NCBI GenBank assembly: GCA_900544615.1
Contig: UQVS01000009.1
Span: 35,568 to 99,567, forward strand
DNA: 64,000 nucleotides
Reading direction: 5' to 3'
DNA from: an uncultured Oscillibacter sp.
GTDB lineage: Bacteria > Bacillota > Clostridia > Oscillospirales > Oscillospiraceae
Made by a program: the position numbers and the translations under genes. The notes beneath the pieces are model-generated. The model was not told where the DNA came from, searched no databases, and saw only the letters and a list, made by a program, of their open reading frames with translations. Below, in pieces: positions 19,559 through 27,650 of this stretch (the first letter of the stretch is position 1; the number at the start of each line of letters is the position of its first letter).

Positions 19559-21289
19559 ATGGCTGACGAGATCAAGACCACGGCGGCGGAAGCCCCCGAA
19601 AGCCGCAACTTCATCCATGCTTTTATTGAGGAGGATATTGCCCCCGGCGGACAGTTCGAAGGCATGACGGTGCATACCCGGTTTCCCCCGGAGCCTAACG
19701 GCTATCTCCATATCGGCCACTGCAAGGCCCTGACCATTGACTTCGGTACCGCCGAAAAGTTCGGCGGACTGTGCAACCTGCGGATGGACGACACCAACCC
19801 CACCAAAGAGGATGAGGAGTTTGTGGAGGCCATCAAGGAGGACATCCACTGGCTGGGCTTTGACTGGGGCGACCGTTTTTTCTACGGTTCCGACTATTTT
19901 GAGGAGGACTACCGGCAGGCGGTGGGCCTCATCAAGAAGGGACTGGCCTATGTCTGCCAGCTGTCTCCTGAAGAATTCAAGGCCCACCGGGGCGATATCG
20001 GCGTCCCCGCCACGTCCCCGTACCGGGATCGTCCCATTGAGGAGAGTCTGGATCTCTTTGCCCGGATGCGGGCAGGGGAGTTCCCCAACGGCGCCATGAC
20101 CCTCCGGGCCAAGATTGATCTGGAGTCCGGCAACTTCAATATGCGGGATCCGGTGATTTACCGCATTAACCATATGCACCATCACCGGCAGGGGGACAAA
20201 TGGTGCATTTACCCCATGTACGACTTTGCCCACCCCATTCAGGACGCGCTGGAGGGCATTACCCACAGCCTGTGTTCTCTGGAATTTGAGGCACACCGTC
20301 CGCTGTACAACTGGGTTATCGAGCACTGTGACCTGCCTGCCCATCCCCGGCAGATCGAGTTTGCCCGTCTGGGTATTGACCACACCGTTATGAGCAAGCG
20401 GAAGCTCCGCAAGCTGGTGGAGGAAGGCCGGGTCTCCGGCTGGGACGATCCCCGGATGCCCACTCTCTGCGGTCTGCGCCGTCGGGGCTATACCGCCAGA
20501 TCGATCCGGAATTTCTGCGACCGCATCGGCGTGGCCAAGTCCGCCAACGTGGTGGAGTACGGTTTTCTGGAACATTGCCTGCGGGAAGACCTGAACGAGA
20601 CCGCCCAGCGGGTGATGGCTGTGCTGCACCCTATCAAGCTGGTCATTACCAATTACCCTGCCGGTAAGTCCGAAACCGTGACTGTGGAGAATAACCCCGT
20701 GGATCCCGATGCCGGGACCCGCGAGGTCACGTTCTCCAGAGAGCTGTGGGTGGAGGCGGACGATTTCCTGCCTGAGCCTGTACCCAAGTATAAGCGGCTG
20801 TATCCCGGCGGCCCGGAGTGCCGTCTCAAGGGAGCCTATGTCATCAAGTGCGTGGGCTATGAGACGGACGAAGCGGGCAACGTGACGGAGATCGCCGCAG
20901 AATACGATCCCAACAGCCGGGGCGGCGACCCCGCCGACGGCCGGAAGATCAAGGGCGCTACCATCCATTGGGTGGATGCCGCCACTGCTGTGGACGCCGA
21001 GGTACGGCTCTACGACAATCTGTTCACCGATGCCAATCCCGATGCCGCCGATAAGGACTTTATGGACTGCCTGAACCCGGATTCTCTGGAAGTCCTGACG
21101 GACTGCAAGGTGGAAGCGGGACTGGCCGCTGTGGCGGACAGCTATGCCGCCGGTCATGAAACGGGCAAAACGGCGCCCGGCTTCCAGTTCATGCGTCTGG
21201 GCTACTTCTGCCTGGACAACAAGGACACCCGGCCCGGACACCCTGTGTTCAACCGCAGCGTCAGCCTGAAGGAGAGCTTCAAGAAGTAA
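19559..21289 (+). CDS. glnS: Glutaminyl-tRNA synthetase
   Basis: Class I aminoacyl-tRNA synthetase charging tRNA-Gln directly. Class I signature HIGH at 51-54 within PEPNGYLHIGHCKAL, and a KMSKS-like VMSKRKL near 277-283. GlnRS-specific text includes RMDDTNP near 74 and the C-terminal beta-barrel anticodon-binding region. ATG 19559 is chosen since AGGAAGGA lies just upstream and the promoter maps between this ATG and earlier in-frame starts. It is 576 residues. Many Firmicutes lack GlnRS and use GatCAB amidation instead, so its presence is informative. Confidence 0.95.
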   Translation: MADEIKTTAAEAPESRNFIHAFIEEDIAPGGQFEGMTVHTRFPPEPNGYLHIGHCKALTIDFGTAEKFGGLCNLRMDDTNPTKEDEEFVEAIKEDIHWLGFDWGDRFFYGSDYFEEDYRQAVGLIKKGLAYVCQLSPEEFKAHRGDIGVPATSPYRDRPIEESLDLFARMRAGEFPNGAMTLRAKIDLESGNFNMRDPVIYRINHMHHHRQGDKWCIYPMYDFAHPIQDALEGITHSLCSLEFEAHRPLYNWVIEHCDLPAHPRQIEFARLGIDHTVMSKRKLRKLVEEGRVSGWDDPRMPTLCGLRRRGYTARSIRNFCDRIGVAKSANVVEYGFLEHCLREDLNETAQRVMAVLHPIKLVITNYPAGKSETVTVENNPVDPDAGTREVTFSRELWVEADDFLPEPVPKYKRLYPGGPECRLKGAYVIKCVGYETDEAGNVTEIAAEYDPNSRGGDPADGRKIKGATIHWVDAATAVDAEVRLYDNLFTDANPDAADKDFMDCLNPDSLEVLTDCKVEAGLAAVADSYAAGHETGKTAPGFQFMRLGYFCLDNKDTRPGHPVFNRSVSLKESFKK

Positions 21290-21300
21290 ATCGCAAAAGA

Positions 21301-21336
21301 AACCCGGCTCTGAGCATTTGCTCAGAGCCGGGTTTT
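21301..21336 (+). terminator. Terminator between convergent glnS and thioesterase genes
   Basis: A perfect 15-base inverted repeat (AACCCGGCTCTGAGC at 21301-21315 and its complement at 21320-21334) closes a 4-base loop and ends in TTTT. The convergent gene ends at its foot. Confidence 0.9.
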
Positions 21337-21749
21337 CAGTCGAGATCCAGCGGCTGCTTCAGATTGTAAAAGGTGAACGTGCCGGTTCCCACAAGGGTAT
21401 CATGCTGGTCTGTGATGCGGACATCGTAAACGCAGACCGTGCTGCCGTGCTTGCTCTCGCGGGCTTCGGCTGTCAGGGTGTCGCCAGCCTTTACAGACCG
21501 CATGAAATTGTACTGTGCATTCAGTGTGACTGCCTTTTCCCCATAGGCAGCCATGGCAGAGCCTGCGACATTATCCGCCATGGTAAAATATACGCCGCCG
21601 TGAGCAAAGCCCAGAGGGTTCAGGTGTTCCTCCGTGACAGGCATCACCGCTTTTGCATAGCCGGGGGACAGCTCGGTGAGGACAATGCCCAGCCGTTGGC
21701 AGAAGCGGTTGCGGCTGTTGCGGTATTCCAGAATTTTTTGAAGATCCAT
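21336..21749 (-). CDS. PaaI-family hotdog-fold thioesterase
   Basis: 137-residue acyl-CoA thioesterase-like protein with a single hotdog domain. The PaaI-type motif HLNPLGFAHGGVYFTMAD is near 42-59, with the conserved HGG at 50-52. I chose ATG 21749 because AAGGAG lies seven bases upstream and its promoter is positioned for it; a longer in-frame opening exists but has no signal. Substrate unknown; PaaI relatives hydrolyse phenylacetyl- or other aryl-CoA esters. Confidence 0.88.
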   Translation of the reverse strand: MDLQKILEYRNSRNRFCQRLGIVLTELSPGYAKAVMPVTEEHLNPLGFAHGGVYFTMADNVAGSAMAAYGEKAVTLNAQYNFMRSVKAGDTLTAEARESKHGSTVCVYDVRITDQHDTLVGTGTFTFYNLKQPLDLD

Positions 21750-21786
21750 TGTACAACTCCTTGCAGAATGTTGTGAAATTGGCTCT

Positions 21787-21815
21787 ATTTTACGCGGTTT
21801 GCAGGAAAAGTGCAA
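21787..21815 (-). promoter_or_regulatory. Sigma-A-type promoter for the thioesterase gene
   Basis: Minus strand -35 TTGCAC (21810-21815) and -10 TAAAAT (21787-21792), 17-base spacer, about 40 bases before the start codon. Confidence 0.6.
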
Positions 21816-21849
21816 ATAGAATCCGCAATGTGTTTGTGAAAAAATCCGT

Positions 21850-21877
21850 TTGCATTTTGTAAGAAATGCTGTATAAT
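21850..21877 (+). promoter_or_regulatory. Sigma-A-type promoter of the MATE gene leader
   Basis: -35 TTGCAT (21850-21855) and perfect -10 TATAAT (21872-21877), 16-base spacer. It lies back to back with the thioesterase promoter and about 130 bases upstream of the MATE start codon. Confidence 0.72.
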
Positions 21878-21887
21878 AAAACTACAA

Positions 21888-21933
21888 CGTGTGGCGTAAC
21901 TGCGTAAATCCAGTTGCAGGCCACGCGTTTTTT
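21888..21933 (+). promoter_or_regulatory. Leader hairpin A: terminator-like attenuator before the MATE gene
   Basis: CGTGTGGC (21888-21895) pairs with GCCACGCG (21920-21927, one G-U) around an inner AACTG/CAGTT stem, and TTTTTT follows (21928-21933). It begins only a few bases after the expected transcription start, so it would stop most transcripts unless something opposes it. A 19-codon open frame from GTG 21889 to TAG 21946 spans the hairpin, without a visible ribosome binding site. Confidence 0.6.
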
Positions 21934-21953
21934 GCTGCTTGCAGATAGAGACG

Positions 21954-21979
21954 CGGGGCTTATGCCCCGTTATTTTTTT
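21954..21979 (+). promoter_or_regulatory. Leader hairpin B: second terminator-like hairpin before the MATE gene
   Basis: CGGGGC (21954-21959) and GCCCCG (21964-21969) close a TTAT loop, followed by TTA and seven T. It lies between hairpin A and the ribosome binding site GAGGAGG of the MATE gene. Confidence 0.6.
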
Positions 21980-22009
21980 GCACATTTTTCTTGTGAGGAG
22001 GATTCTTTT

Positions 22010-23425
22010 ATGGAAGAAAACAACGCTTTTCTGGTTCAGAAAAAGCTGGGGACGCTGATGCGGAAGTACGCGGTTCCCTGCGTGATCTCCCTGCTGGTGG
22101 GAGCCTTGTACAACATCGTGGATCAGATCTTCATTGCCAACGCCAGCTACCTTGGTTCTTTCGGCAACGCTGCCAACACGGTGGTGTTCCCGCTGACGGT
22201 GGTGGCGCTGGCCATTGCGGTTATGATCGGGGACGGCTGCTGCGCCTATGTCAGCATTTGTCTGGGGGCCAAGAGCCACGAAAACGCCCATAAGAGCGTC
22301 GGCAGCGCAGTGGTGCTGTGCGTGGTGCTGAGCCTGATCCTGACGGCAGTTTACCTGATTTTTCAGGATGGGATCCTGACCCTCTTCGGCGGACGGGTCA
22401 ACGAGGAGACGTTTCGGTACTCCAAGGAGTATTTCTTTTATATTACGCTGGGCGTTCCGTTTTATATGTTCGGCCAGGCCATGAACCCGGTGATTCGGTC
22501 TGACGGCAGCCCTAAATTCGCCATGGCCTCCGGCCTTGCCGGGGCTGCTGTAAATATCGTTCTGGACCCGGTGTTTATCTATGGATTCCGCTGGGGCATG
22601 ATGGGCGCGGCAGTGGCCACGGTGCTGGGTCAGATCCTGACGGCGGCCATGGCCGTGTGGTATCTCTGCCACATGAAGGCGGTGGGGCTGAAGAAAGAGA
22701 GCCTGCGGGTGGACTGGACGGTTACAAAGCGCTTCATTCCGCTGGGGATTTGCAGCTTTCTGGCGCAGATCTCTCTGGTGGCGGCAATGGCGGCCATCAA
22801 TAATATGCTGCAAAAATACGGCGCGCTGGACGAGACCTTCGGCCAGCCGGAATATGCCCAGATCCCCATGGCGGTGGTGGGCATCGTCATGAAATTCTTC
22901 CAGATTGTAATTTCCATCGTTATCGGCATGGCGGCCGGCTGCATTCCCATTGTGGGCTACAACATCGGCGCAGGCCGGAAGAACCGGGCCAAAACGCTGT
23001 TTTACTATCTGCTGGCGGCGGAGGCCATTCTGGGCGTCATCGCGCTGCTGATCGTGGAACTGCTGCCGCGTCAGCTGATCGCCATTTTCGGCGCGGCCAA
23101 CGAGAGCGTTTACTATACGGAGTTTGCCATGAAGGCTTTCCGCATCTACCTGTGCCTGCTGCCCATGGCCTGCGTCGATAAGGCCACGTTCATTTATCTC
23201 CAGTCCTTGGGCAAGGCGCTACTGTCCACGGCGCTGTCCATGGTGCGGGAAGTGGTGTTCGGCGTTGGCTTTGCCTTGCTGCTGCCAGCCTTTATGGGGC
23301 TGGACGGCGTTCTGTGGTCCATGCCGCTGTCCGATATTCTGACCTTTGTGATTTCTGTTATTGCCATTTTCTGCACTGTCCGGGAGCTGTCCGCACCGGA
23401 TGGAGAGAAGACAGCGGAAGCGTAA
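22010..23425 (+). CDS. MATE-family efflux transporter
   Basis: Multidrug and toxin extrusion family membrane protein, an antiporter that expels cationic drugs or metabolites. It has about twelve hydrophobic segments in 471 residues, with MATE features such as PCVISLLVGALYNIVDQIFI near 24-43, GQAMNPVIRSDGSPKFA near 157-173 and IGMAAGCIPIVGYNIGAG near 304-321. ATG 22010 follows GAGGAGG. An in-frame ATG at 21962 exists but lies inside leader hairpin B. The leader suggests induction by attenuation. Substrate is unknown. Confidence 0.93.
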   Translation: MEENNAFLVQKKLGTLMRKYAVPCVISLLVGALYNIVDQIFIANASYLGSFGNAANTVVFPLTVVALAIAVMIGDGCCAYVSICLGAKSHENAHKSVGSAVVLCVVLSLILTAVYLIFQDGILTLFGGRVNEETFRYSKEYFFYITLGVPFYMFGQAMNPVIRSDGSPKFAMASGLAGAAVNIVLDPVFIYGFRWGMMGAAVATVLGQILTAAMAVWYLCHMKAVGLKKESLRVDWTVTKRFIPLGICSFLAQISLVAAMAAINNMLQKYGALDETFGQPEYAQIPMAVVGIVMKFFQIVISIVIGMAAGCIPIVGYNIGAGRKNRAKTLFYYLLAAEAILGVIALLIVELLPRQLIAIFGAANESVYYTEFAMKAFRIYLCLLPMACVDKATFIYLQSLGKALLSTALSMVREVVFGVGFALLLPAFMGLDGVLWSMPLSDILTFVISVIAIFCTVRELSAPDGEKTAEA

Positions 23426-23445
23426 GCGGTTTCTCATAAAAACTG

Positions 23446-23474
23446 ACCGCCGGAGAAACCTCCGGCGGTTGTTT
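23446..23474. terminator. Bidirectional terminator between MATE gene and sigG
   Basis: A ten-base-pair stem (ACCGCCGGAG at 23446-23455 and CTCCGGCGGT at 23460-23469). It is followed by TGTTTC on the + strand and, read on the minus strand, by a run of five T after CAG, so it best serves sigG. Confidence 0.8.
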
Positions 23475-23479
23475 CTATG

Positions 23480-24250
23480 CTACAGGTGCTTGCGGATGGT
23501 GTTGATGGCGCCCTTTTCCAGCCGGCTTACCTGCGCCTGAGAGATGCCCACCTCTGCGGAGACCTCCATCTGGGTCTTGCCCTCATAAAAGCGCAGGGAT
23601 AGGATACGGCGCTCCCGCGGGTTCAGACGCTTCAGGGCATCCTTCAGGGCGATGCGCTCGGTCCAGCGCTCATCTGTGCTTTTGGGGTCGCTGACCTGAT
23701 CCATGACACAGATGGCGTCGCCGCCGCTGTCGTAGATCGGCTCATATAGGGAAACCGGGTCTACGATGGCGTCCATGGCGAACACAACTTCCTCCCGCGG
23801 AATATCCAGCACTTTGGCGATCTGCTCTACGGTAGGCTCCTTCTGATTTTCCGACATAAGCTGTTCTCTGGCCTGAAGCACCCGATAGGCGGTGTCCCGC
23901 ATGGAGCGGGACACCCGGATGGCGCTGTTGTCCCGCAGGTAGCGCCGGATCTCGCCTACGATCATGGGGACTCCGTAGGTGGAAAATTTTACCGGCTGAT
24001 TCACATCGAAGTTATCAATGGCCTTGATCAGCCCCACGCAGCCCACCTGAAAGAGATCGTCCACACTCTCGCCCCGGCCTGCAAACCGCTGGATCACTGA
24101 GAGAACCAGCCTGAGATTTCCTTCAATCAGTTCCTGCCGGGCCTGTGTGTCGCCGGCCTTGCTGCGGCGGAGGAGTTCCATGGTTTCACTGCTTTTCAGA
24201 ACCTTCAGCTTCGCCGTGTTGACCCCGGCAATTTCCACTTTTCCCTGCAT
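23480..24250 (-). CDS. sigG: Sporulation sigma factor SigG
   Basis: Forespore-specific late sporulation sigma factor. The 256-residue protein begins with the SigG-type stretch KVEIAGVNTAKLKVL (4-18). Region 2 follows (GNLRLVLSVIQRFAGRGE near 44-61; DLFQVGCVGLIKA near 64-76; FSTYGVPMIVGEIRRYLRD near 89-107). Region 4 has the HTH MEVSAEVGISQAQVSRLEKGA near 230-250. It stands alone here rather than behind spoIIGA-sigE as in Bacillus. A sigma-F/sigma-G-type promoter precedes it. Confidence 0.96.
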   Translation of the reverse strand: MQGKVEIAGVNTAKLKVLKSSETMELLRRSKAGDTQARQELIEGNLRLVLSVIQRFAGRGESVDDLFQVGCVGLIKAIDNFDVNQPVKFSTYGVPMIVGEIRRYLRDNSAIRVSRSMRDTAYRVLQAREQLMSENQKEPTVEQIAKVLDIPREEVVFAMDAIVDPVSLYEPIYDSGGDAICVMDQVSDPKSTDERWTERIALKDALKRLNPRERRILSLRFYEGKTQMEVSAEVGISQAQVSRLEKGAINTIRKHL

Positions 24251-24285
24251 ATGCCTGCCTCCCGACCATCGAACTCAGCAAAAGA

Positions 24286-24315
24286 CAGTATGTCCCCGGC
24301 GGGAATTTCCTATAC
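24286..24315 (-). promoter_or_regulatory. Sigma-F/sigma-G-type promoter of sigG
   Basis: Minus strand GTATA (24311-24315) is 18 bases from CATACTG (24286-24292), resembling the sigma-G pattern GnATR / CATnnTA. The sequence around the -10 is also compatible with sigma-F. It lies 36 bases before the start codon, as expected for a gene switched on in the forespore. Confidence 0.55.
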
Positions 24316-24391
24316 GGGAAGCTTTTGACAGGGTTTTCCGCATAGGACATTCCGCGGGGGGCATAGCCTCTTCTGAGAGGAGGCGGCGCAT

Positions 24392-24670
24392 ATGCGGATG
24401 CGGGAGCTGCGGAGAAAAGAGGTCATCAACATGACGGACGGCGGACGGCTGGGGTTCGTGGGGGATGTGGATTTTCATATGCCGGACGGGCAGGCGGCAG
24501 CGCTCATCATTTATGGCCCTGCCCGCTTTTTCGGATTGTTCGGCAGGGGAGAGGAATACTATGTCCCCTGGGACAGTATTCAGCGGATCGGGGACGACAT
24601 CATTCTCATCGACAAGCCTGTGCAGCACCGCGACGCGGCGCTGGAGCGAAAACGGCGGAAAAGATTCTGA
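24392..24670 (+). CDS. YlmC/YmxH-family sporulation protein (PRC-barrel)
   Basis: 92-residue PRC-barrel protein of the YlmC/YmxH family, conserved in spore formers. Visible: MRELRRKEVINMTDGGRLG near 3-21, FVGDVDF near 22-28 and the closing DDIILID near 67-73. The molecular role is unknown. ATG 24392 follows GAGGAGG. It is divergent from sigG, so the 140-base intergenic region serves both genes. Confidence 0.88.
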   Translation: MRMRELRRKEVINMTDGGRLGFVGDVDFHMPDGQAAALIIYGPARFFGLFGRGEEYYVPWDSIQRIGDDIILIDKPVQHRDAALERKRRKRF

Positions 24671-24683
24671 CCGGCTGTCCTGA

Positions 24684-24726
24684 CGTGGAAATTTTGGAGA
24701 AATGCCGGAATTTCCACGCATTTTTT
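24684..24726 (+). terminator. Terminator after the ymxH-type gene
   Basis: CGTGGAAATT (24684-24693) and AATTTCCACG (24709-24718) form a ten-base-pair stem followed by CA and six T. Confidence 0.85.
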
Positions 24727-24737
24727 AAAAATAATTC

Positions 24738-24766
24738 TTGCAAACCGGCTGACACTGTGCTATGAT
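24738..24766 (+). promoter_or_regulatory. Sigma-A-type promoter for rpsB-tsf
   Basis: -35 TTGCAA (24738-24743) and -10 TATGAT (24761-24766), 17-base spacer. It gives a leader of about 110 bases before rpsB, which could host S2 autoregulation, though I recognise no defined element in it. Confidence 0.7.
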
Positions 24767-24883
24767 AATTCAGCATTCCGCATGGCTGCGGACTCTTTGT
24801 TTGTGCCCATTTGCAGAAATCGGGTTAGCAAAGGGGAGGAAACAGCCAGAGGTACAAACTAAATTTTTGGAGGAAATCAAACT

Positions 24884-25609
24884 ATGGCAAGTGTCGTATC
24901 CATGAAGTCCCTGCTGGAAGCAGGCGTCCATTTCGGTCACCAGACCCGTCGCTGGAACCCCAAGATGGCTCCCTATATCTACACCGAGCGCAACGGTATC
25001 TATATCGTGGACCTGCAGAAGACCGTGAAGAAGCTGGAGGAGGCTTATGCCTTCGTCCGTCAGCTGTCTGAGAGCGGCCAGTCCCTGCTGTTCGTCGGCA
25101 CCAAGAAGCAGGCGCAGGAGGCCATCAAGGAAGAGGCTACCCGCTGCGGTCAGTACTATGTCAACGCCCGTTGGCTGGGCGGCATGATGACCAACTTCAA
25201 GACCATGCGTACCCGCGTGGATCGTCTGAACCAGCTGAAGACCATGCAGACTGACGGCACCTTCGATATGCTGCCCAAGAAGGAAGTCATGAAGCATCTG
25301 GGCGAGATCGAGAAGCTGGAGAAGTATCTCGGCGGCGTGAAGGAAATGAAGAAGCTGCCCGGCGCTCTGTTCATCGTGGATACCCGCAAGGAGCGCAACG
25401 CCATCGCCGAGGCTCACAAGCTGGGCATCCCCGTGGTGGCCATCGCCGATACCAACTGCGATCCCGACGAGATCGACTATGTGATCCCCGGCAACGACGA
25501 CGCAATCCGCGCCATCAAGCTGATCGCTTCCGTCATGGCCAACGCCATGCTGGAGGGCAAGCAGGGCGAGCAGATGAACGAGGCCGCTGAGGCCCCCGCT
25601 GCCGAATAA
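24884..25609 (+). CDS. rpsB: Ribosomal protein uS2
   Basis: Small-subunit ribosomal protein S2, 241 residues. Typical opening SMKSLLEAGVHFGHQTRRWNPKM and blocks NGIYIVDLQKT near 39, WLGGMMTNFKT near 97 and ADTNCDPDEIDYVIPGNDD near 186-204. ATG 24884 follows TTGGAGG. Codon use is more biased than in neighbouring genes, as for highly expressed genes. It is followed by tsf but, unusually, not by pyrH and frr. Confidence 0.98.
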   Translation: MASVVSMKSLLEAGVHFGHQTRRWNPKMAPYIYTERNGIYIVDLQKTVKKLEEAYAFVRQLSESGQSLLFVGTKKQAQEAIKEEATRCGQYYVNARWLGGMMTNFKTMRTRVDRLNQLKTMQTDGTFDMLPKKEVMKHLGEIEKLEKYLGGVKEMKKLPGALFIVDTRKERNAIAEAHKLGIPVVAIADTNCDPDEIDYVIPGNDDAIRAIKLIASVMANAMLEGKQGEQMNEAAEAPAAE

Positions 25610-25665
25610 ATCAGGACTTTGCGGGAGCGTAAGCTCCGATACTATATAATTGGAGGAAAAAGATT

Positions 25666-26586
25666 ATGGCTTTTACCGCTGCTGATGTTAAGAACCTGCG
25701 CGAAATGACCGGCGTGGGCATGATGGACTGCAAGAAGGCTCTGACCGCTTCCGACGGCGACATGGACAAGGCTGTTGAGTTCCTGCGTGAAAAGGGCTTG
25801 GCCGCTTCTGCCAAGAAGGCCGGCCGTGTTGCCGCTGAAGGTATGGCTTACGCCGCTGTGATCGACGGCGTGGGCGTGGTCGTCGAGGTCAACGCCGAGA
25901 CTGACTTCGTTGGCAAGAATGAGAAGTTTGTGGACTTTGTCAAGGGCGTGGCTGCGACCATCGCTGCCAACAAGCCCGCTGATCTGGATGCCCTGATGGA
26001 GTGCAAGTACAACGGCACTGACCTCACCGTAACCCAGCAGCAGCAGGAGATGGTTCTCGTCATCGGCGAGAACATCAAGGTTCGCCGCTTCGCTATCTTC
26101 ACCGAGGGCGTGTCTGTTCCCTATATCCATGCCGGCGGCAAGATCGGCGTGCTGGTGAACCTGACCGTGGAGGGCGGCATTGACGCCACTGCCGTCGGCA
26201 AGGACGTTGCCATGCAGATTGCCGCTCTGAATCCCCGTTTCTGGGACAAGTCTCAGGTTTCTCAGGATGTGCTGGACGAAGAGAAGAAGATCATGATGGT
26301 TCAGATGGAGAACGATCCCAAGATGGCCAGCAAGCCTGAGCAGGTTCGCGAGAAGATCGTCATGGGCAAGATGAACAAGTTCTATTCCGAGAACTGCCTG
26401 CTGCAGCAGGAGTTTGTCCGCGGCGATGTGTTTACCGGCTCTGTGGAGCAGTATATTGCTGACGCTGCCAAGAAGCTGGGCGGCAAGATCACCTTCGTGG
26501 ATGCCATCCGCTTTGAGAAGGGCGAGGGCATCGAGAAGAAGCAGGAGAACTTCGCTGAGGAGATCGCCAAGATGGTCAAGGGCTAA
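25666..26586 (+). CDS. tsf: Elongation factor Ts
   Basis: Nucleotide-exchange factor for EF-Tu. N-terminal UBA-like domain VKNLREMTGVGMMDCKKAL near 8-26, then the EF-Tu-contacting motif AETDFVGKNEKF near 77-88. It is 306 residues. A small hairpin (GGAGC/GCTCC) lies between rpsB and tsf, but the two are presumably co-transcribed. Two terminators follow. Confidence 0.97.
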   Translation: MAFTAADVKNLREMTGVGMMDCKKALTASDGDMDKAVEFLREKGLAASAKKAGRVAAEGMAYAAVIDGVGVVVEVNAETDFVGKNEKFVDFVKGVAATIAANKPADLDALMECKYNGTDLTVTQQQQEMVLVIGENIKVRRFAIFTEGVSVPYIHAGGKIGVLVNLTVEGGIDATAVGKDVAMQIAALNPRFWDKSQVSQDVLDEEKKIMMVQMENDPKMASKPEQVREKIVMGKMNKFYSENCLLQQEFVRGDVFTGSVEQYIADAAKKLGGKITFVDAIRFEKGEGIEKKQENFAEEIAKMVKG

Positions 26587-26606
26587 GCCCCAAAACCGTA
26601 TATCAG

Positions 26607-26637
26607 GAACCGGCCGCATTGCGGCCGGTTCTTTTTG
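26607..26637 (+). terminator. Terminator after tsf
   Basis: GAACCGGCCGC (26607-26617) and GCGGCCGGTTC (26621-26631) form an 11-base-pair stem; a T-rich tract follows. Confidence 0.9.
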
Positions 26638-26643
26638 TATGGA

Positions 26644-26682
26644 GAAGCTTCCCCGACTTGACCGGGGGAGCTTCATTTTTTT
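26644..26682 (+). terminator. Second terminator before spoIIIAA
   Basis: GAAGCTTCCCC (26644-26654) pairs with GGGGGAGCTTC (26664-26674, one G-U), followed by an eight-base T tract. It insulates the spoIIIA operon from rpsB-tsf. Confidence 0.85.
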
Positions 26683-26683
26683 A

Positions 26684-26712
26684 GCATATTCGGGGACGAG
26701 CCGTCATAGAGT
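26684..26712 (+). promoter_or_regulatory. Sigma-E-type promoter of the spoIIIA operon
   Basis: GCATATT (26684-26690) and CATAGAGT (26705-26712) are separated by 14 bases, matching the mother-cell sigma-E pattern KHATAWW / CATACANT at all but one defined position. It is 29 bases before the spoIIIAA start, as known for spoIIIA in Bacillus. Confidence 0.65.
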
Positions 26713-26741
26713 GCAGTAACAACAAAAGGGAGGGACGCCCC

Positions 26742-27650
26742 TTGGAAAAACAGGGAACGAATATGCGATATGAACTGGCGGCTGCCATTCTGCCCAGCCG
26801 TCTGCGGCGGATTGCCATGGAACTGCCGGAGCAGGATCGGGTCAGAGCGGAAGAATTTCATCTGCGGGCAGGACGCTGTATGTCTGTGCTGCTGCCGGAG
26901 GGCGAACGGTCACTGGAGGCCATCGTGACCTCAGAAGAGCTGGAAACGCTGTGCGACATTGCCGCCGAATTTTCCCGGTATGCTTCCATGGAGACTCTGC
27001 GGCAGGGGTTCCTGCCGGTGCGGGGCGGCTTCCGGGTGGGACTGTGCGGTTCCGCCGTGATGAAGGATGGGGCGGTTACCAATCTCAAGCAGATTTCCTC
27101 CGCTGTGATCCGCATTTCGCGGGAGCAGCGGGGAATTGCCCGTGAAATTGCACCGAAGCTGTTCCGGGACGGTCGTTTTCGCAGTACGCTGCTGCTGTCC
27201 CCGCCGGGAGGCGGCAAAACGACGCTCCTTCGGGATCTGGTGCGCCAGCTGTCCTGCGGCGATGGAATTCCGCCCCAGCGGATCACGCTGGTGGACGAGC
27301 GGGGGGAGGTAGCGGTGATGTACCGGGGCCAGCCCCAGATGGATGTTGGCCCCCGGACAGATGTGCTGGACGGCTGCCCTAAAGCACTGGCGATTCCCAT
27401 GGCTCTGAGGGCCATGAACCCCCAGATCATCGCCGTGGACGAGATTACCGTCCGGGAGGATCTGCAAGCCATGACACAGGCGGCGGGCTGCGGTGTGGCT
27501 CTGCTGGCCACCATCCACGCCGCCGACGCAGCGGAACTGGAGCAAAAGCCACTTTACCGGGAACTGCTGGCCAACCGGGTTTTTCAGCAGACGGTGCGGA
27601 TCCGTGTTACCGCCGCGGGCCGGGTCTACACGGTGGAGGAGCTGCCATGA
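26742..27650 (+). CDS. spoIIIAA: Stage III sporulation protein AA (ATPase)
   Basis: Secretion-type ATPase of the SpoIIIA-SpoIIQ channel that joins mother cell and forespore. Walker A PPGGGKTT near 155-162, Walker B-type IIAVDEIT near 227-234, and a late TIHAADAAELEQKP near 260-273. The start is TTG 26742, chosen since GGGAGG lies eight bases upstream; ATG 26763 has no good site. It is 302 residues. ATGA overlap with spoIIIAB. Confidence 0.95.
   Translation: MEKQGTNMRYELAAAILPSRLRRIAMELPEQDRVRAEEFHLRAGRCMSVLLPEGERSLEAIVTSEELETLCDIAAEFSRYASMETLRQGFLPVRGGFRVGLCGSAVMKDGAVTNLKQISSAVIRISREQRGIAREIAPKLFRDGRFRSTLLLSPPGGGKTTLLRDLVRQLSCGDGIPPQRITLVDERGEVAVMYRGQPQMDVGPRTDVLDGCPKALAIPMALRAMNPQIIAVDEITVREDLQAMTQAAGCGVALLATIHAADAAELEQKPLYRELLANRVFQQTVRIRVTAAGRVYTVEELP

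Noticed and set aside
21962..22009. In-frame ATG 16 codons upstream of the chosen MATE start
   Set aside because: It lies in leader hairpin B without a ribosome binding site, while ATG 22010 has GAGGAGG at ideal spacing.
24767..24883. rpsB leader as a defined autoregulatory RNA
   Set aside because: It has the right place and length, but I could not match a known S2-binding structure by eye.
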